From positions 1,364,001 to 1,428,000 of the forward strand of contig JADNRZ010000006.1 of NCBI GenBank assembly GCA_015501605.1: DNA of 64,000 nt, written 5' to 3'. The notes below the pieces were generated by a model. It was given only the letters and a program-made list of their open reading frames with translations. It was not told where the DNA came from and did no database searches. Shown here in pieces: positions 1-10,833 of this stretch (positions are counted from its first letter, which is position 1; the number at the start of each line of letters is the position of its first letter). The translations under genes were made by a program, and so were the position numbers. This DNA comes from Panaeolus papilionaceus. Taxonomy: Eukaryota > Basidiomycota > Agaricomycetes > Agaricales.

Positions 1-190
1 TCGACGTTTTGGACGGGGTAATATGCAATACGTAGAGTCCAATATAACCGATGACGACCAGCACCTATGTTTGTCGCGCATAATTAGAAAAGGGTGAAAC
101 AGTGGACGAATTCGTCGTGCTATGGACTCACCTCGAGTAAAAATCCAACCAGGGATGTTGTACCAGACAAGAAACAACTGGTGTCGAAGA
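1..190 (-). pseudogene. Edge fragment of a repeated membrane-protein gene
   Basis: This stretch matches two other places in the window: around 1480-1650 and, more weakly, 7990-8050. Shared landmarks are the plus-strand string gacgaccagcacctat and the block cctcgagtaaaaatccaacc. On the minus strand the shared block can encode a hydrophobic segment ending at a CTCGAG/GTGAGT donor near position 133. After an acceptor near 57 the frame continues as a second hydrophobic stretch (V-L-V-V-I-G-Y-I-G-L-Y-V). It therefore looks like membrane-spanning exons of a further copy running off the left edge. No start codon or complete gene can be placed. Confidence 0.35.
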
Positions 191-536
191 GGCTGACTTA
201 TATCCGTTCGCTTAGGATATGCTGACAACGACTTGGCATCAAATGTCCGTAAACTCGACATAACAGCGTTTCAGGATTTCAGGTCCAGTTCAGGGTCGCA
301 GACTGATCATCGAAGACAATATTGTTAGAGAAAACATCTCGTATCGTTCAACATGTTTGTAGACTTGCATTCCCTTTCTTCCAATTGTATTTGCTCATAT
401 GTTTCTCGGTTTAGCGCCGACAATTGAAGACTCTTGAGGGCCATATCATCAACAATTTACGAATGCTTCATCTGGTCCAGGAGCTACCTACAACACCTTG
501 AAAGTCTCTTGAGTACAGGATAACCTAATGTTCAAA

Positions 537-1399
537 TCACCTCTTTACCGTGGAGTTCTGGCCCCCTTCCGCACGGTATCGAGAAATCCCGTGGAACTCT
601 AATGCAAGCCATTTAAACGCCTCAGCGTCGTGAATGGTTGCCCAGTAAGCCTCACTCCCCAAACGAAGAAACCCATCATCCGTCAAAGTGTCAATAACGT
701 CGACCTTGTCTTTCCCAATGGTTTGACTCCGCGGGACAGGGTGCCACCGTCCGAATTTGTTCTTCATAAACGTGTCCTGGGCGTCGCATATGATTTTAAA
801 CGCAGCTGCAATGACGAGACCTGCGCGACGTGGGGGTGCTCTTATGGGATCAAAGAAGGCAGGATAGAAGGCGATAGCTTTGGCGGCTCTGTTAATGGCA
901 TACACCGAACCCCTTGTGAGCGTCGCTCCCAGCGGGGTTTGACCATTGGAACTGGGTTGACCTATGTCGCTTGTTGACATCTGGTTGTCGGGAGTTTGGA
1001 TGTAGAGATTCTTCACAGTAATTGTCGACCCTTGAACCTTCTTCGTCATCATCTCCAACTCCTTGACATCTTTGGTACCAAGATCTCGTCCAAAGTTGTT
1101 GTAGAGAGCCTCTTGATGGAGCGGGTTTGTGTTGTACTCTGTAAAGACATGTACAAAGAACTCGAGCATGTCGTTGACTATGGAGGATTGCAAGAGTAGC
1201 ATGAGGCAAAGTATAGTGCATACAACAGGAGCAACGCACCATCTCTTTCAATCATCTTTACCTCGGTCACGAGGGCATCAAAATCTTGTGTAGATGCACT
1301 CAGTTCCGGAGGAATATCCAGTTTAAAGTCGGCCAAAGCAGGTAGAGCTACAAGAGGCTTCTTGTTAAGACGAGTGCATCCGTTTGTAGAAAAAAAATT
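537..1399 (-). CDS. Uncharacterised protein, soluble C-terminal exons
   Basis: Two exons join in phase: 1399-1240 and 1177-537, separated by a 62-base intron with a GTGCGT donor and a CATAG acceptor. Together they encode about 266 residues with no stop. The product contains a segment rich in Leu, Val and Phe (NDMLEFFVHVFTEY) and ends at a stop at 537. I do not recognise the family. The first exon opens in phase 0 after an AG acceptor and has no ATG in frame, so the true N-terminus must lie upstream. The membrane-segment exons at 1400-1860 end in phase 0 at a GTAAGT donor and could supply it, giving a membrane-anchored protein of roughly 350 residues. That join is an inference, and its intron would be longer than the local norm. 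Confidence 0.5.
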
Positions 1400-1586
1400 C
1401 TATGATGAGCGACTAACATATATATAGACCGAGACCTAGTTGAGCAAGGAAAGCGGCGAATTTCATGATGGAAAGGTGATGATTAAAAGTGATCTTCCTA
1501 TTAGACCTCGATGGCGACCAGCACCTAGTATATTGCAGAAGTAGAGGGTCAGTAAGCAGAGGTACTCGGCGGGAAAAGCCCCGTCG

Positions 1587-1862
1587 GCACTTACCTCGAG
1601 TATTAATCCAACCAGGGATAAAAAGACTTGAAGAGAAAGACAGTTCTGCTACCACTCGTGATTTATGTCTTTTTCAATAACTCCGTTTGGGGACATGTTG
1701 TGACATAATTCATACCTCGGGGAGCTCGGGCACTGGTTACCAACCAATACCAATGCCTGCTGAGGCTTCCTGGACGATTGCTGAATGGCATAGAGACACG
1801 AAATATAGACAACAGCAAGCAATAGGAGTATTGGAATTAACAAAATGTGGAAGGACTTGATA
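1587..1862 (-). CDS. Membrane-segment exons of a repeated small gene (copy A)
   Basis: On the minus strand a hydrophobic helix (IPILLLLAVVYISCLYAI) is followed by QSSRKPQQALVLV. Across a possible intron (G/GTAACC to CTTCAAG) comes a second hydrophobic stretch, V-F-L-S-L-V-G-L-I-L-E, which stops at a CTCGAG/GTAAGT donor. The same order is found at 7990-8316 (copy C), with only a trace in copy B near 4360. A TAG acceptor precedes the first helix in both copies, so these are probably internal exons rather than a gene start. They lie just downstream of each BTB gene and just upstream of the 537-1399 exons. They may be the N-terminal membrane anchor of that protein or a separate tiny gene. Confidence 0.35.
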
Positions 1863-2023
1863 CACAGACTATATAGCTACGAATGAGCTACGTCGGGTTC
1901 GCCAACCCTGCTGTATCATCACCCTTAAGCTTCTCCCTTGGATTCGGTTAGAAAGAGGGCACTACTAACCCTCCAGCGTCGATCAGAAAATGTCCGTATT
2001 TGGAGCAGCAGGCTTTCTATGGA

Positions 2024-4066
2024 TCAAAACCGGGGTCGGAGGCCTTCCAGCCAGTTTCCAAATTCCTCCTTCGATATTGTAATTTTATGTACCACTTTCC
2101 CAGTTTCGCGGTCAGACTGGGGCGTCCATGAATCCCGAAGCCTGTCGTTGACAAACATTTGCGATGAAAAGTTATATCTATGAAATTAAAACAGAGCAAT
2201 GTGTGTTAGAATGCAGTAAAGCCCAAGATTATGTTCGAAAGACATTCAGAAAATTGACGACAGTGCGAATGCGAAAACACCGATTTCAACTCACCGCCCC
2301 ATAATCACGCGTAGTGTGGTTTCCCTTATCCGTACATTAGTGCTGTACTCGCCTCTGCCCATCTTGATAGAAAGGAACAAAGATCGTGTGTGTGGATGCA
2401 ACAGGTTTTGGATAGCTTGTTCAAGAATCTGACGAGAACCTAGTTCATGATGCCCAGCGAGATCAACATTGCTATATTTATTGGCTATGTCTTCCGGTGA
2501 ATGCGATGATAGCAGTCCAGTTGCTGTGAGCGCAAGGCAACATAACATTAACGCTTCAGACAATACGGTTTAAACAGCATTCAATGGAACTGCACCTTTT
2601 CCCCAGTATTTGCAAAGCTTGCGATTGTTTTCTTCTGCAATGACCGTTAGTTCCTGCATCCTCGAGTCTGCCTCACTGACTCCATTCGTTTTTAACTCTT
2701 CTATCAGCAGGTTAGTCCGAGTCTTTTCAGCATGGAGAAGGATAAGCTTTTCGGTACGCGCCGCAGCATCAGCTGGGGGGTCCACGTCGATTTCGCTGGA
2801 GTCGGAACAGGTGTAATCAGATGAGCCTTCACCACCATGCGCTTCGGATTCTTCAGATACAGCTTGATTTTCTGGCATCTCGTCTTCTTGTGTTGATCCT
2901 TCAACATGCCCCTGTGCTGCACACTCATCCTTTTCAGCTTCCTCCATGAGCCTCACTTCATTGTCCAAACGTTTCGCCTCATCTTGTTTCCAATGTGCGT
3001 CCATGTCCGTCTCCTCCTGGGACATTGTTTTGGGACCAGGCCCAGCGAAGTGGTCTTCAATGATCTTCTTCGCAGACAACCTACGAGGGAAAATGCTGGA
3101 AACCCCATTTCCTGACCCTTTATCTCCCCAAAGCATGCCACACGTCCATTTGTCCCTCAGATGTGTTAACAGCAACACCGTTTCTGTGTCGATACCCCGA
3201 GCCAGCATCGTCGCGTGATCGAGAGGTGTGATTGAGATAATAAGTGCCTCGAATTGTTGTTTCATGTATTTCTGGATGTTGTATTTCTGGCAGAGATAAA
3301 GAGCATGGATGGGGTCATGACAAGGCGAATTGGATGTAAAAATGTGGTCAAGGTGAAGGAGAGCGGTTTCTCGGGCCTAAGAGTATTGAAGGAAACATTG
3401 GATAAATGAGACTATTTCGTGGCAGAATTTTAGAAGGCTCACACACCTCTTGGAAACCCCATTTCGTGGCAAGGTCGAGTATACCAAGCCAATGCTCGTC
3501 GCCCGATGGAAAGTCGATACCTTGGCTAGTGCAGAAAGACCAGGTGAGTGACTTTCAAACACCAACTGGGCTCAAACACGTACAACGGATATATTACCCT
3601 CAAAAGGTTGTGGAAATCGACCTTGGAAATGCCCTTTAAAACGATAGGGTGCTGCTCAGAGCTTCCTGCAGCAGGTATTCTCAAGTCGGTGTCTTTGAGT
3701 ATCTGAGGACCAAAAAGCGAGTGAAAGTAGGTCCCGTTATTGAGCAGTCCCCCTTTAGGAACGGAGAATACTCTGTCTTCAGCCTTCAAACCACCGTGAA
3801 TACACCTCAGATCAAGTGCAAAACGTGTATCAACGCACCATGAGGACTACATTCTCGCAGAAATAGATTGGGTCTCGTTCAATCGCAGCCTCCTTCCGCG
3901 TTTCTTGATCCTTGGGCTTCGAGTTTGTGGTGTCCGGATGCACTTCAGATGAAGCATTGGCGGAGTCTATATCCATCTCGAGTTGACTCGAGTCGATTTC
4001 GGAGTATGATAAGTCAATACTGGGTCCCCTGGTAGATGCTTCAGAGATAATACCCGAGCGCGACAT
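2024..4066 (-). CDS. BTB/POZ domain protein, tandem copy A
   Basis: Six exons fit perfectly in phase: 4066-3839, 3783-3584, 3525-3447, 3376-2596, 2523-2295 and 2177-2024, giving 556 residues. The first exon is acidic and low in complexity. Residues about 75-165 form a BTB/POZ domain of the Agaricomycete type: F-S-V-P-K-G-G-L-L-x-N-G-T-Y-F, then H-P-I-V-L-K-G-I-S-K-V-D-F-H, then an L-x-I-L-D-L-A-T-K-W-G-F-like turn across exon 3. A long charged coiled-coil-like part (EEAEKDE) follows, then a C-terminal domain of about 130 residues shared with copies B and C. BTB proteins act as dimerisation or CUL3-adaptor modules; the partner here is unknown. Start chosen at MSRSG because the same start is conserved in copies B and C. 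An in-frame ATG further upstream exists only here. Confidence 0.8.
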
Positions 4067-4439
4067 GAAAACGCGGGAGTAAAGAAAGAACCAGTTACAA
4101 GAGGCGAGCACGTTGTTGTAGCTTGTTGAGTATGAAAGGTGTGATCTCAATGTGGTGGTCACAGGTATGTGGGCGCCTACTTTGGGATTAGCTGTCCAAT
4201 GAAGAGCAGAGTCGTGTTGCGATTACTGTCTCATAATCATGGCGGGTCTGAGAATTATAAAACCCGAATTTAGTATACAGCTTCTTCAATGGTTTCTGAT
4301 TGCAATTAGGTCATAACATATAGACAACAGCAGCATTGGATTCAACAAGATATGGAAATATTTCACATAGAACTATTAACAACGCGAGCAATTGGTCCAA
4401 CTTGTCAGGTCTCCATCCCATGTCCGACTCAAAGGAGGA

Positions 4440-6477
4440 TTAACGCGATCTAAAGCCTTCCAACCAATCTCCAAACGACGCCTCCGGTATCTCGATTTGG
4501 TGTTCAATTTTCCCATTAAAGCGGTCATAAAAGGATATATCGGTAGCATATGGGGTTAGCGGTTTACGATTGGCAAATGTCCGAGAATATAAGCAAAACC
4601 TAGTGAAGAGAAGCAATTAAATGAATGTTAAAAACGATGGTGGAACACAGCAAGTTTAATATGAATATTGAGAAACATGCCAGTGGAAATGTAGAATGAA
4701 TATGAATTTAATTATATAACTCACCGTTTGTCAATATCAGCAATCACGGAAAGTCGTATCTTTACGGGTTGATAGTATTCGCCAGCACCCATGCCAATAG
4801 AAAACTCCAACGATTTTGCACCGGGATGCAACAATCTTTCGATTGCCTGTTCAACCTTCTGACGAGAAATCTGCCCATCGTCACCAACTAGGTTGATCCT
4901 CTTATAATTTTTGACTATGTCGTCCAGCGAATACGACGACAGACCAGTGGCTACAAGCATAACAGTCAATGCTCCAGTCTTAAACGGGACTAAAAGAAAA
5001 TGACACCTTTTTCCCAGTATTTGCAAAGTTTTCGTTCATTCTTTTCCGCAAGGTCCATTAAAGCCTGCAACCTTGAATCGGTCTCATCAACGCCTTGCAA
5101 TTTCAAGTCTTGTATAAGCATGGCGGTCTGATATTTATCACTGTGAAGAAGGATAAGCTTCCCAATACGCGCTTCAGTATCAGCAGGGATATCCACGTCG
5201 ACCTCGCTGATATCGGAGCGCGTGTTGTCCGGTGGGTCCTCGCCACAAGGGGGCTGGAGTTCTTCAGTTGAGGCTTCGTTCTCTTGAGCCACCTCTTTGT
5301 CGTTTGACCATTCGACACCCTCTTCCGCTGCACGCTTCTCCTTCTCAGCTTCCTCCATGCGTCTCACTTCATTATCCAGTCGTTTCGCCTCCTCTTGTTT
5401 GCAATATGCGTCCGCATACTTCTCCTTCTGCGACATTGGTCGAGGACTGAGCCCAGTGAAGTGGTCTTCAATGATCTTCCGCGCAGACAGCCTACGAGGA
5501 AAAATGCTGGAAGCCTCATTTCCTAACGATTTATCTCCCCAAAGCCCCCAAAGCATGCCACACGTCCACTTGTCCCTCAGATGCGTTAACAGAAGCACTG
5601 TTTCAGTGTCGATACCCCGAGCCAGCATCGTCGTGTGATCGAGAGGCGTGATTGAGATAATAAGTGCCTCGAATTGTTGTTTCATATATTTCTGAATGTT
5701 GTATTTCTGGCAGAGAAATAGAGCGTGGATGGGGTCGTGATGAGGTGAATCGGATGTGAAAATATGCTCGAGATGAAGGAGAGCGGTTTCTCGGGCCTGA
5801 AGCGTCGTTGAATGAACGATATTACTTCGTGGTAGGATTTTGGGAGGCTAACACACCTCTTGGAAGCCCCACTTTGTGGCAAGGTCAAGTATACCAAGCC
5901 AGTGCTCGTCGCCCGATGGAAAGTCGATACCTTGGCTATTACAGAAAGACCAGGTGAGTGACTTTCAAACGCCAACTGGGCTCAAACACGTACAACGGGT
6001 ATATCACCCTCAGGAAGTTGTGGAAATGGATCTTTGAAACGCCCTTCAGGATGATAGGGTGCTGCTCAGAGCTTCCTGCAGCGGGTATCGTCGACTCGGT
6101 GTCTTTGGGTATCTGAGGACCAAAAAGCGATTCGAAATAGGTCCCATTGTCGAGTAGTCCTCCTTTTGGAACGGAGAATACTCTGTCTTCAACCTTCAAA
6201 TCAACATTGTTACTCCCTCAGATCCAGGACAAAATGTGTGATAACGTACCATGAGCACTACATTCTCGCAGAAATAGATTGGGTCTCGTTCAATCGCAGC
6301 CTCCTTCCGCATTTCTTGATCCTTGGGCTCCGAGTTCGCGGTGTTCGGATGCAGTTCATATGAGGTGTTGGTGGGGTCCATATCCATCTCAAGTTGACTG
6401 GGGTCGATATCGGAGTACGATAGATTAATACTGGATTCTCGAGTAGATGCTTCCGAAACAATGCCTAAGCGTGACAT
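4440..6477 (-). CDS. BTB/POZ domain protein, tandem copy B
   Basis: Six exons with the same phases as copies A and C: 6477-6250, 6193-5994, 5935-5857, 5796-5007, 4950-4725 and 4599-4440, giving 560 residues. Exons 1-3 match copies A and C exactly in length (228, 200 and 79 bases), and the first exon is almost identical in protein to copy C. The BTB core reads F-S-V-P-K-G-G-L-L-D-N-G-T-Y-F. The middle part is a Glu/Lys/Arg coiled coil, and the tail ends F-G-D-W-L-E-G-F. The exon 4 extension and tail are the most diverged parts. The stop codon is TAA here and TGA in A and C, but at the same position in the alignment, which supports this as the true end. Function beyond protein-protein interaction cannot be read from the sequence. 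Confidence 0.82.
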
Positions 6478-6664
6478 GAAAACGTTGCAACAGCAGTTTG
6501 GGTAAGGTGAGTCAACGAAGTTGTTGCCTTTCAGGGAGTGAGGAAGTGTTTACAGTATTTGCGGGTTCAAGATGAGTGCCTGAGGAAAAGAACATGACGC
6601 GAGGTTGTTGTAACTTGTTGTGAAAGGTGTGATATCAATGAGGCAGTCACGAGTACGTGGGCGT

Positions 6665-6830
6665 CTAACTCATCCAAGGATTCGTCATCCAATCGAGCCC
6701 GAACCTTCCTTTATGCTCTCCATTCCCACTTGAATGTGCAACTGGAGCCCATCCACAGCCTAACCCCCCCATAACAGTATTAGGAGTCTCCTCTTGTAGT
6801 AATATCGTTCGTCGATGTTCTGTGAACTTA
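6665..6830 (-). pseudogene. Stranded copy of the F-box gene 3' end
   Basis: The minus strand encodes T-E-H-R-R-T-I-L-L-Q-E-E followed by M-G-G-L-G-x-G-W-A-P and G-R-F-G-L-D-W. This matches the last 55 or so residues of the F-box protein at 10834-13017. The match begins abruptly upstream of BTB copy B, where the intact F-box gene lies upstream of BTB copy C, so the fragment marks the edge of the duplicated block. It ends early (N-P-W-M-S then stop), while the parent continues R-V-R-R-F-V-G-L-H. Nothing resembling the F-box domain is present nearby. It is a dead fragment. Confidence 0.8.
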
Positions 6831-6859
6831 TCAGGAAAAAATGACATCATCATTAGCAC

Positions 6860-7990
6860 TACTGGTGCCCAGTTGTGATGGTAGGCTGGTAGGATAGTCT
6901 CTTCAATGTAGACGTAGTAGCTGTGCGCCAGTCTACTTCGTCTATTGTAGCCACAATAGATCGAGGCTGTGCTACGGGGTAAATGATACTAGGCCGCTCT
7001 ACCCGGCCTACCATGACTACATAACTTGATGTAGTCAACATAATTTCCCTTCTACGGGGTCAATGCTCTCAGTCATCATGGACACCCTTGATAATGCAAG
7101 AAAAACAATTAATTGAATATAATGGATAATATACATAAACGACAAGTACTACAATGCGAGTCCTAAATACAATTCAGATCACCTTCCTTCTTTCCAAACC
7201 CCTCCACTCCAGATCACAGTTCACCTTAATCTGCATGCAAGGTCTTCATCCACCTGAGCCCATACACACGTCACCCTCACGGACTACAGTTGGGACTGTG
7301 CAACCTTGGTCAAATGTTAAACCAGTAGTACGTTAACAGAAACCAAAAAAAAAAAAAAACAAGGACAAGGGGCACACCATTGCTGAATGACAATGAAAAC
7401 ACCCTTTCAATTGCGTAAAGATATCCCTGAATCACCTTGTGAGTCGGGATAGAAGGTATAAGTGTTAGTTTGATTAACTTACATAAAGCTTTTGGGAGTA
7501 CTGGTGGGGACACTGCAGCCAAAGCAAAATGCAGAATTGAGAGACAAGAAGTGATCATGATGCAATTAGTGAAGAAATGGATTCTGGAAGAGACGGGTCA
7601 CGGAGCGCAATGGAAAATTGGCGTGTGGGGCGTTCGGATACCACGTGATCGCGTCATCGCCCGAAATTCGAGCCTTTCAATTTGCTTTCGAATCTCGATT
7701 ATCCAAGTCTCTCCCAATCGCACCTTGGACACCACAGAAATAACACACCATCATGATAGATCAACACTCTGTCATTCATTTTTTGACTGTATTAGCTATG
7801 CCAAGGCCCAAGGTTCTGTTTCAATCATGTATACGGATGATATGTGTTATGCATCCCGACTATGTAGCACTACCTGGTACACTGATCCACCTACGTTGTG
7901 CTACCGAGTCTACATAGTGTAGCTATTTGTCTTCGACAAGCTGCTGGGACTAAAAGAGTCTACGAAGATTGCCACCGTGACTATAGACAT
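6860..7990. other. Gap between BTB copies: no supported gene
   Basis: I see no convincing gene. The stretch has a perfect 8-base hairpin (GACTACAT AACTTG ATGTAGTC, 7015-7036) and a second imperfect hairpin built on ACTATGTAG and CTACATAGT near 7859-7916, both embedded in GTAG/CTAC-rich sequence that looks like debris of a small DNA transposon. It also holds a 15-base A run at 7347-7361. A short minus-strand frame (7310-7558) starts with a hydrophobic leader but has nothing else to support it. Confidence 0.4.
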
Positions 7991-7994
7991 CAGT

Positions 7995-8316
7995 AGATTT
8001 GGTGGCAACTACGAGTATTAATCCGACCAGGGATGAAAAAGACTGAAAAAGAAATAACATTTCTGCTACCATTTGTGGTTTATGTGTTTTTCAATAACTC
8101 TGTTTGGGTACAGACTGCGTTATACTTAATTAATGCAAGGGGCAGCAGGGCACCGTTTACCAACGTCTGACTAACCTTTACCAACACCTCCTGAAGCTTC
8201 CTTGATGATTGCAGAATGGGATTGAGAAACAAAATACAGGCAACAGAGAGAAACAGGAGTATTGTAAGTAACAAGACATGGAAGGACTTGATAACGGATA
8301 GAGCTCTAAACGACAC
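7995..8316 (-). CDS. Membrane-segment exons of a repeated small gene (copy C)
   Basis: The minus strand encodes a hydrophobic helix (VLLLTILLFLSVACILFL) followed by QSSRKLQEVLVK. After an intron with a GTTAGT donor and TTTTTCAG acceptor comes S-L-V-G-L-I-L-V-V-A and a stop shortly after. It is the counterpart of 1587-1862. Unlike copy A, the second-helix donor (GTAAGT in A) has become GTAGTT, and no downstream soluble domain like that at 537-1399 is found, so this copy appears truncated. An ATG is available at 8316, but a TAG acceptor just inside it suggests an internal exon. Confidence 0.35.
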
Positions 8317-8470
8317 AAGCGATCAGCCTAACTCAGGGTCTCAAAACCCACTGTTCACCATGACTTGGTTGGAGTTGGTTCAACAGAGGGCACTACTAAC
8401 CCTGATGACACTGCAATACCCAGCGTCGATCAGATAATGTCTGTATCTGGTGTGAAAGGCTTTTCCAGAC

Positions 8471-10479
8471 TCAAAACCGCAATCGGACACTCTCCAACCA
8501 ATTTCTAAACCCCTGTCCCTCGAGCGCGATTTTGCGTTCAACTCTCCCAGTTGCGCTGTTGACCGACCCACAACGTTGATCGTTGATAAATACATCTGAA
8601 GGCAAACCATACCTAGCGAGCCAAAGCAGGGAAATAAATGTTAGAAGAAAGTAAAGCACATGGGACCCGAAGATGAGAAGCAATGACATGGCGAAGGAAT
8701 GGAAGATGAACGAAACTCACTGCCCCAGAATGCGAACTATAGTGGCTTCCCGTATCTGTACATTGACCTTGCTGTCGCTTTTACCAATCTTGATGGAAAG
8801 TTTTAAGGATTTCGCATGCGGATGTAACAGGCTCTGGATGGCCTGTTCAATCATCTGACTAGAGCCCAGTTCATGGTGGCCAACAAGATCAATACTCTTA
8901 TTATTATTGGCTATGTCTTCGAGTGAATGCGATGACGGTAGCCCAGTTACTGTTGGCGTAAAACAGCGTCATATCCAGGCTTCAGACAAGATCATTTTAA
9001 ATAGCATTCAATAGGACTGCACCTTTTTCCCAGTATTTGCAGAGTTTCTGGTCGTTTTTTTCCGCGATGCCCATTAGTTCCTGAATCCTCGAGTCTGCCT
9101 CGCTGACGCCATTCGCCTTCAACTCTTGTATCAGCAAGTCAGCCCGACTCTTTTCGGCGTGGAGACGAATAAGCTTCCCAATACGCGCTTCAGTATCAGC
9201 AGGGATATCCATGTCGATTTCGCTATTAGTGTCTTCCAATCGGTCTTCAGAACAGGAGGGTTCAGGTTCTTCGGAAGTAGCTTCGTTGTCTTGTGCTTCT
9301 GGTGTTTCGTTCGACCCTTCGGAGTCCTCTTCAGCTGCACACTCCTCCTTTTCAGCTTCCTCCATGCGCCGAACTTCATTATCCAATCGTTTCACCTCAT
9401 CTTGTTTCCAATGCGCGTCCGTATCCTTCTCCTCCTGCGACATCTGTCGGGGATCAAGTCCAGCGAAGTGGTCTTCAACGATCCTCCTCGCAGACAGCCT
9501 ACGAGGAAAAGTGGTGGAGGCCCTGATTCCTTTATCTCCCCAAAGCATGCCACATGTCCACCTATCCCTCAGATGCGTCAACAGCAGCACAGTTTCCGTG
9601 TCGAGACCCCGAGCCAGCATCGTCGCGTGATCGAGAGGCGTGATGGAGACAATAAGTGCCTCGAATTGTTGTTTTATGTACTTCTGGATGTTGTATTTCT
9701 GGCAAAGATAAAGAGCGTGAATGGGGTCGTGATGAGGTGAATTGGATGTGAAAATATGTCCAAGGTGAAGGAGGGCTGTTTCTCGGGCCTAAGAGTATTG
9801 CAGGAAATGTTGAATAAACGAGACTACTTCGTGGCAGAATTTTAGAAGGCTCACACACCTCTTGGAAACCCCATTTCGTGGCGAGGTCGAGTATACCGAG
9901 CCAGTGCTCGTCACCCGATGGGACATCGATGCCTTGGCTAGAGCAGCGAGGTCAGCTAAGTGACTTTCAAACGCGAAGTGGGCTCAAACACATACAACGG
10001 GTATATCACCCTCAGGAAGTTGTGGAAATGGACCTTTGAAACGCCCTTCAGGACGATAGGGTGCTGCTCAGAGCTCCCTGCAGCCGGTATTTTCGAGTCG
10101 GTGTCTTTGCGTATCTGACAACCAAAAAGCGATTGGAAATAGGTCCCATTGTCGAGTAGTCCTCCTTTAGGAACGGAGAACACTCTGTCCTCGACCTTCA
10201 AATCAACATTATTACTCCCTCAGATCCAGGACAAAACGTGTGATAACGCACCATGAGCACCACATTCTCGCAGAAATAGATTGGGTCTCGTTCAATCGCA
10301 GCCTCCTTCCGCATTTCTTGATCCTTGGGCTCCGAGTTCGCGGTGTTCGGATGCAGTTCATATGAGGTGTTGGTGGGGTCCATATCCATCTCAAGTTGAC
10401 TGGGGTCGATATCGGAGTACGATAGATTAATACTGGATTCTCGAGTAGATGCTTCCGAAACAATGCCTAAGCGTGACAT
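8471..10479 (-). CDS. BTB/POZ domain protein, tandem copy C
   Basis: Six exons: 10479-10252, 10195-9996, 9937-9859, 9788-9023, 8949-8721 and 8612-8471, giving 547 residues with every phase consistent. Exon 2 carries the BTB start (V-E-D-R-V-F-S-V-P-K-G-G-L-L-D-N). Exon 3 carries W-L-G-I-L-D-L-A-T-K-W-G-F-Q-E, the typical end of fungal BTB domains. Exon 4 adds helices (LYLCQKYNIQKYIKQQFEAL) and a long acidic coiled-coil region. Exons 5-6 give a conserved C-terminal domain ending N-W-L-E-S-V-R-L-R-F. It lies immediately downstream of the F-box gene on the same strand, which is likely the ancestral arrangement of this cluster. BTB plus coiled coil suggests an oligomeric adaptor; no enzymatic motif is visible. 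Confidence 0.83.
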
Positions 10480-10833
10480 GAAAACGTTGCAACAGCAGTT
10501 TGGGCAAGGTGAGTCAAAGAAGATGTTGCCTTTCAGGGAGTGAGGAAGTGTTTATAGTATGTTCTGATTCAAGATGAGTGGCTGAAGGAAAAGAACACGA
10601 GGTAAGGTTGTTGTAACTTGTTATGATGAAAGGTTTGGTTCCACAATCAATGAGTCGGTCACGAGTACGTGGGCGCCTACTTCGAGGTTAAGATTATCAA
10701 CACTACATTTACCCAACATTGTAACAGTTCAAACTCTCTTCATACTCTAGATACCAACTACTTATATCATACAAATGTATCCAAATTAAATGAAAATTGT
10801 CCCATAGATCATAAATAATGAACAACCAATGTC

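Larger units (their letters stand above)
2024..10690 (-). repeat. Tandem duplication array of BTB units (A, B, C)
   Basis: Three direct copies of a unit of about 2.1-2.7 kb can be followed from the promoter (shared string gtgggcgcctact or gtgggcgtctaac upstream of each start) through six exons to just beyond the stop codon. Introns sit at the same places with the same phases. Copies B and C share a nearly identical first exon and promoter, so they probably separated last. Gaps between units differ greatly: about 370 bases between A and B, about 2 kb between B and C. Confidence 0.85.

Noticed and set aside
1649..1843. Cytochrome P450 N-terminal anchor behind BTB copy A
   Set aside because: The hydrophobic helix suggested it, but no P450 heme-binding or ExxR motif is present in the following exons.
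6900..7036. Miniature inverted-repeat transposon in the BTB gap
   Set aside because: Hairpins are present, but no pair of terminal repeats with a target duplication could be defined, so it is only mentioned in the gap note.
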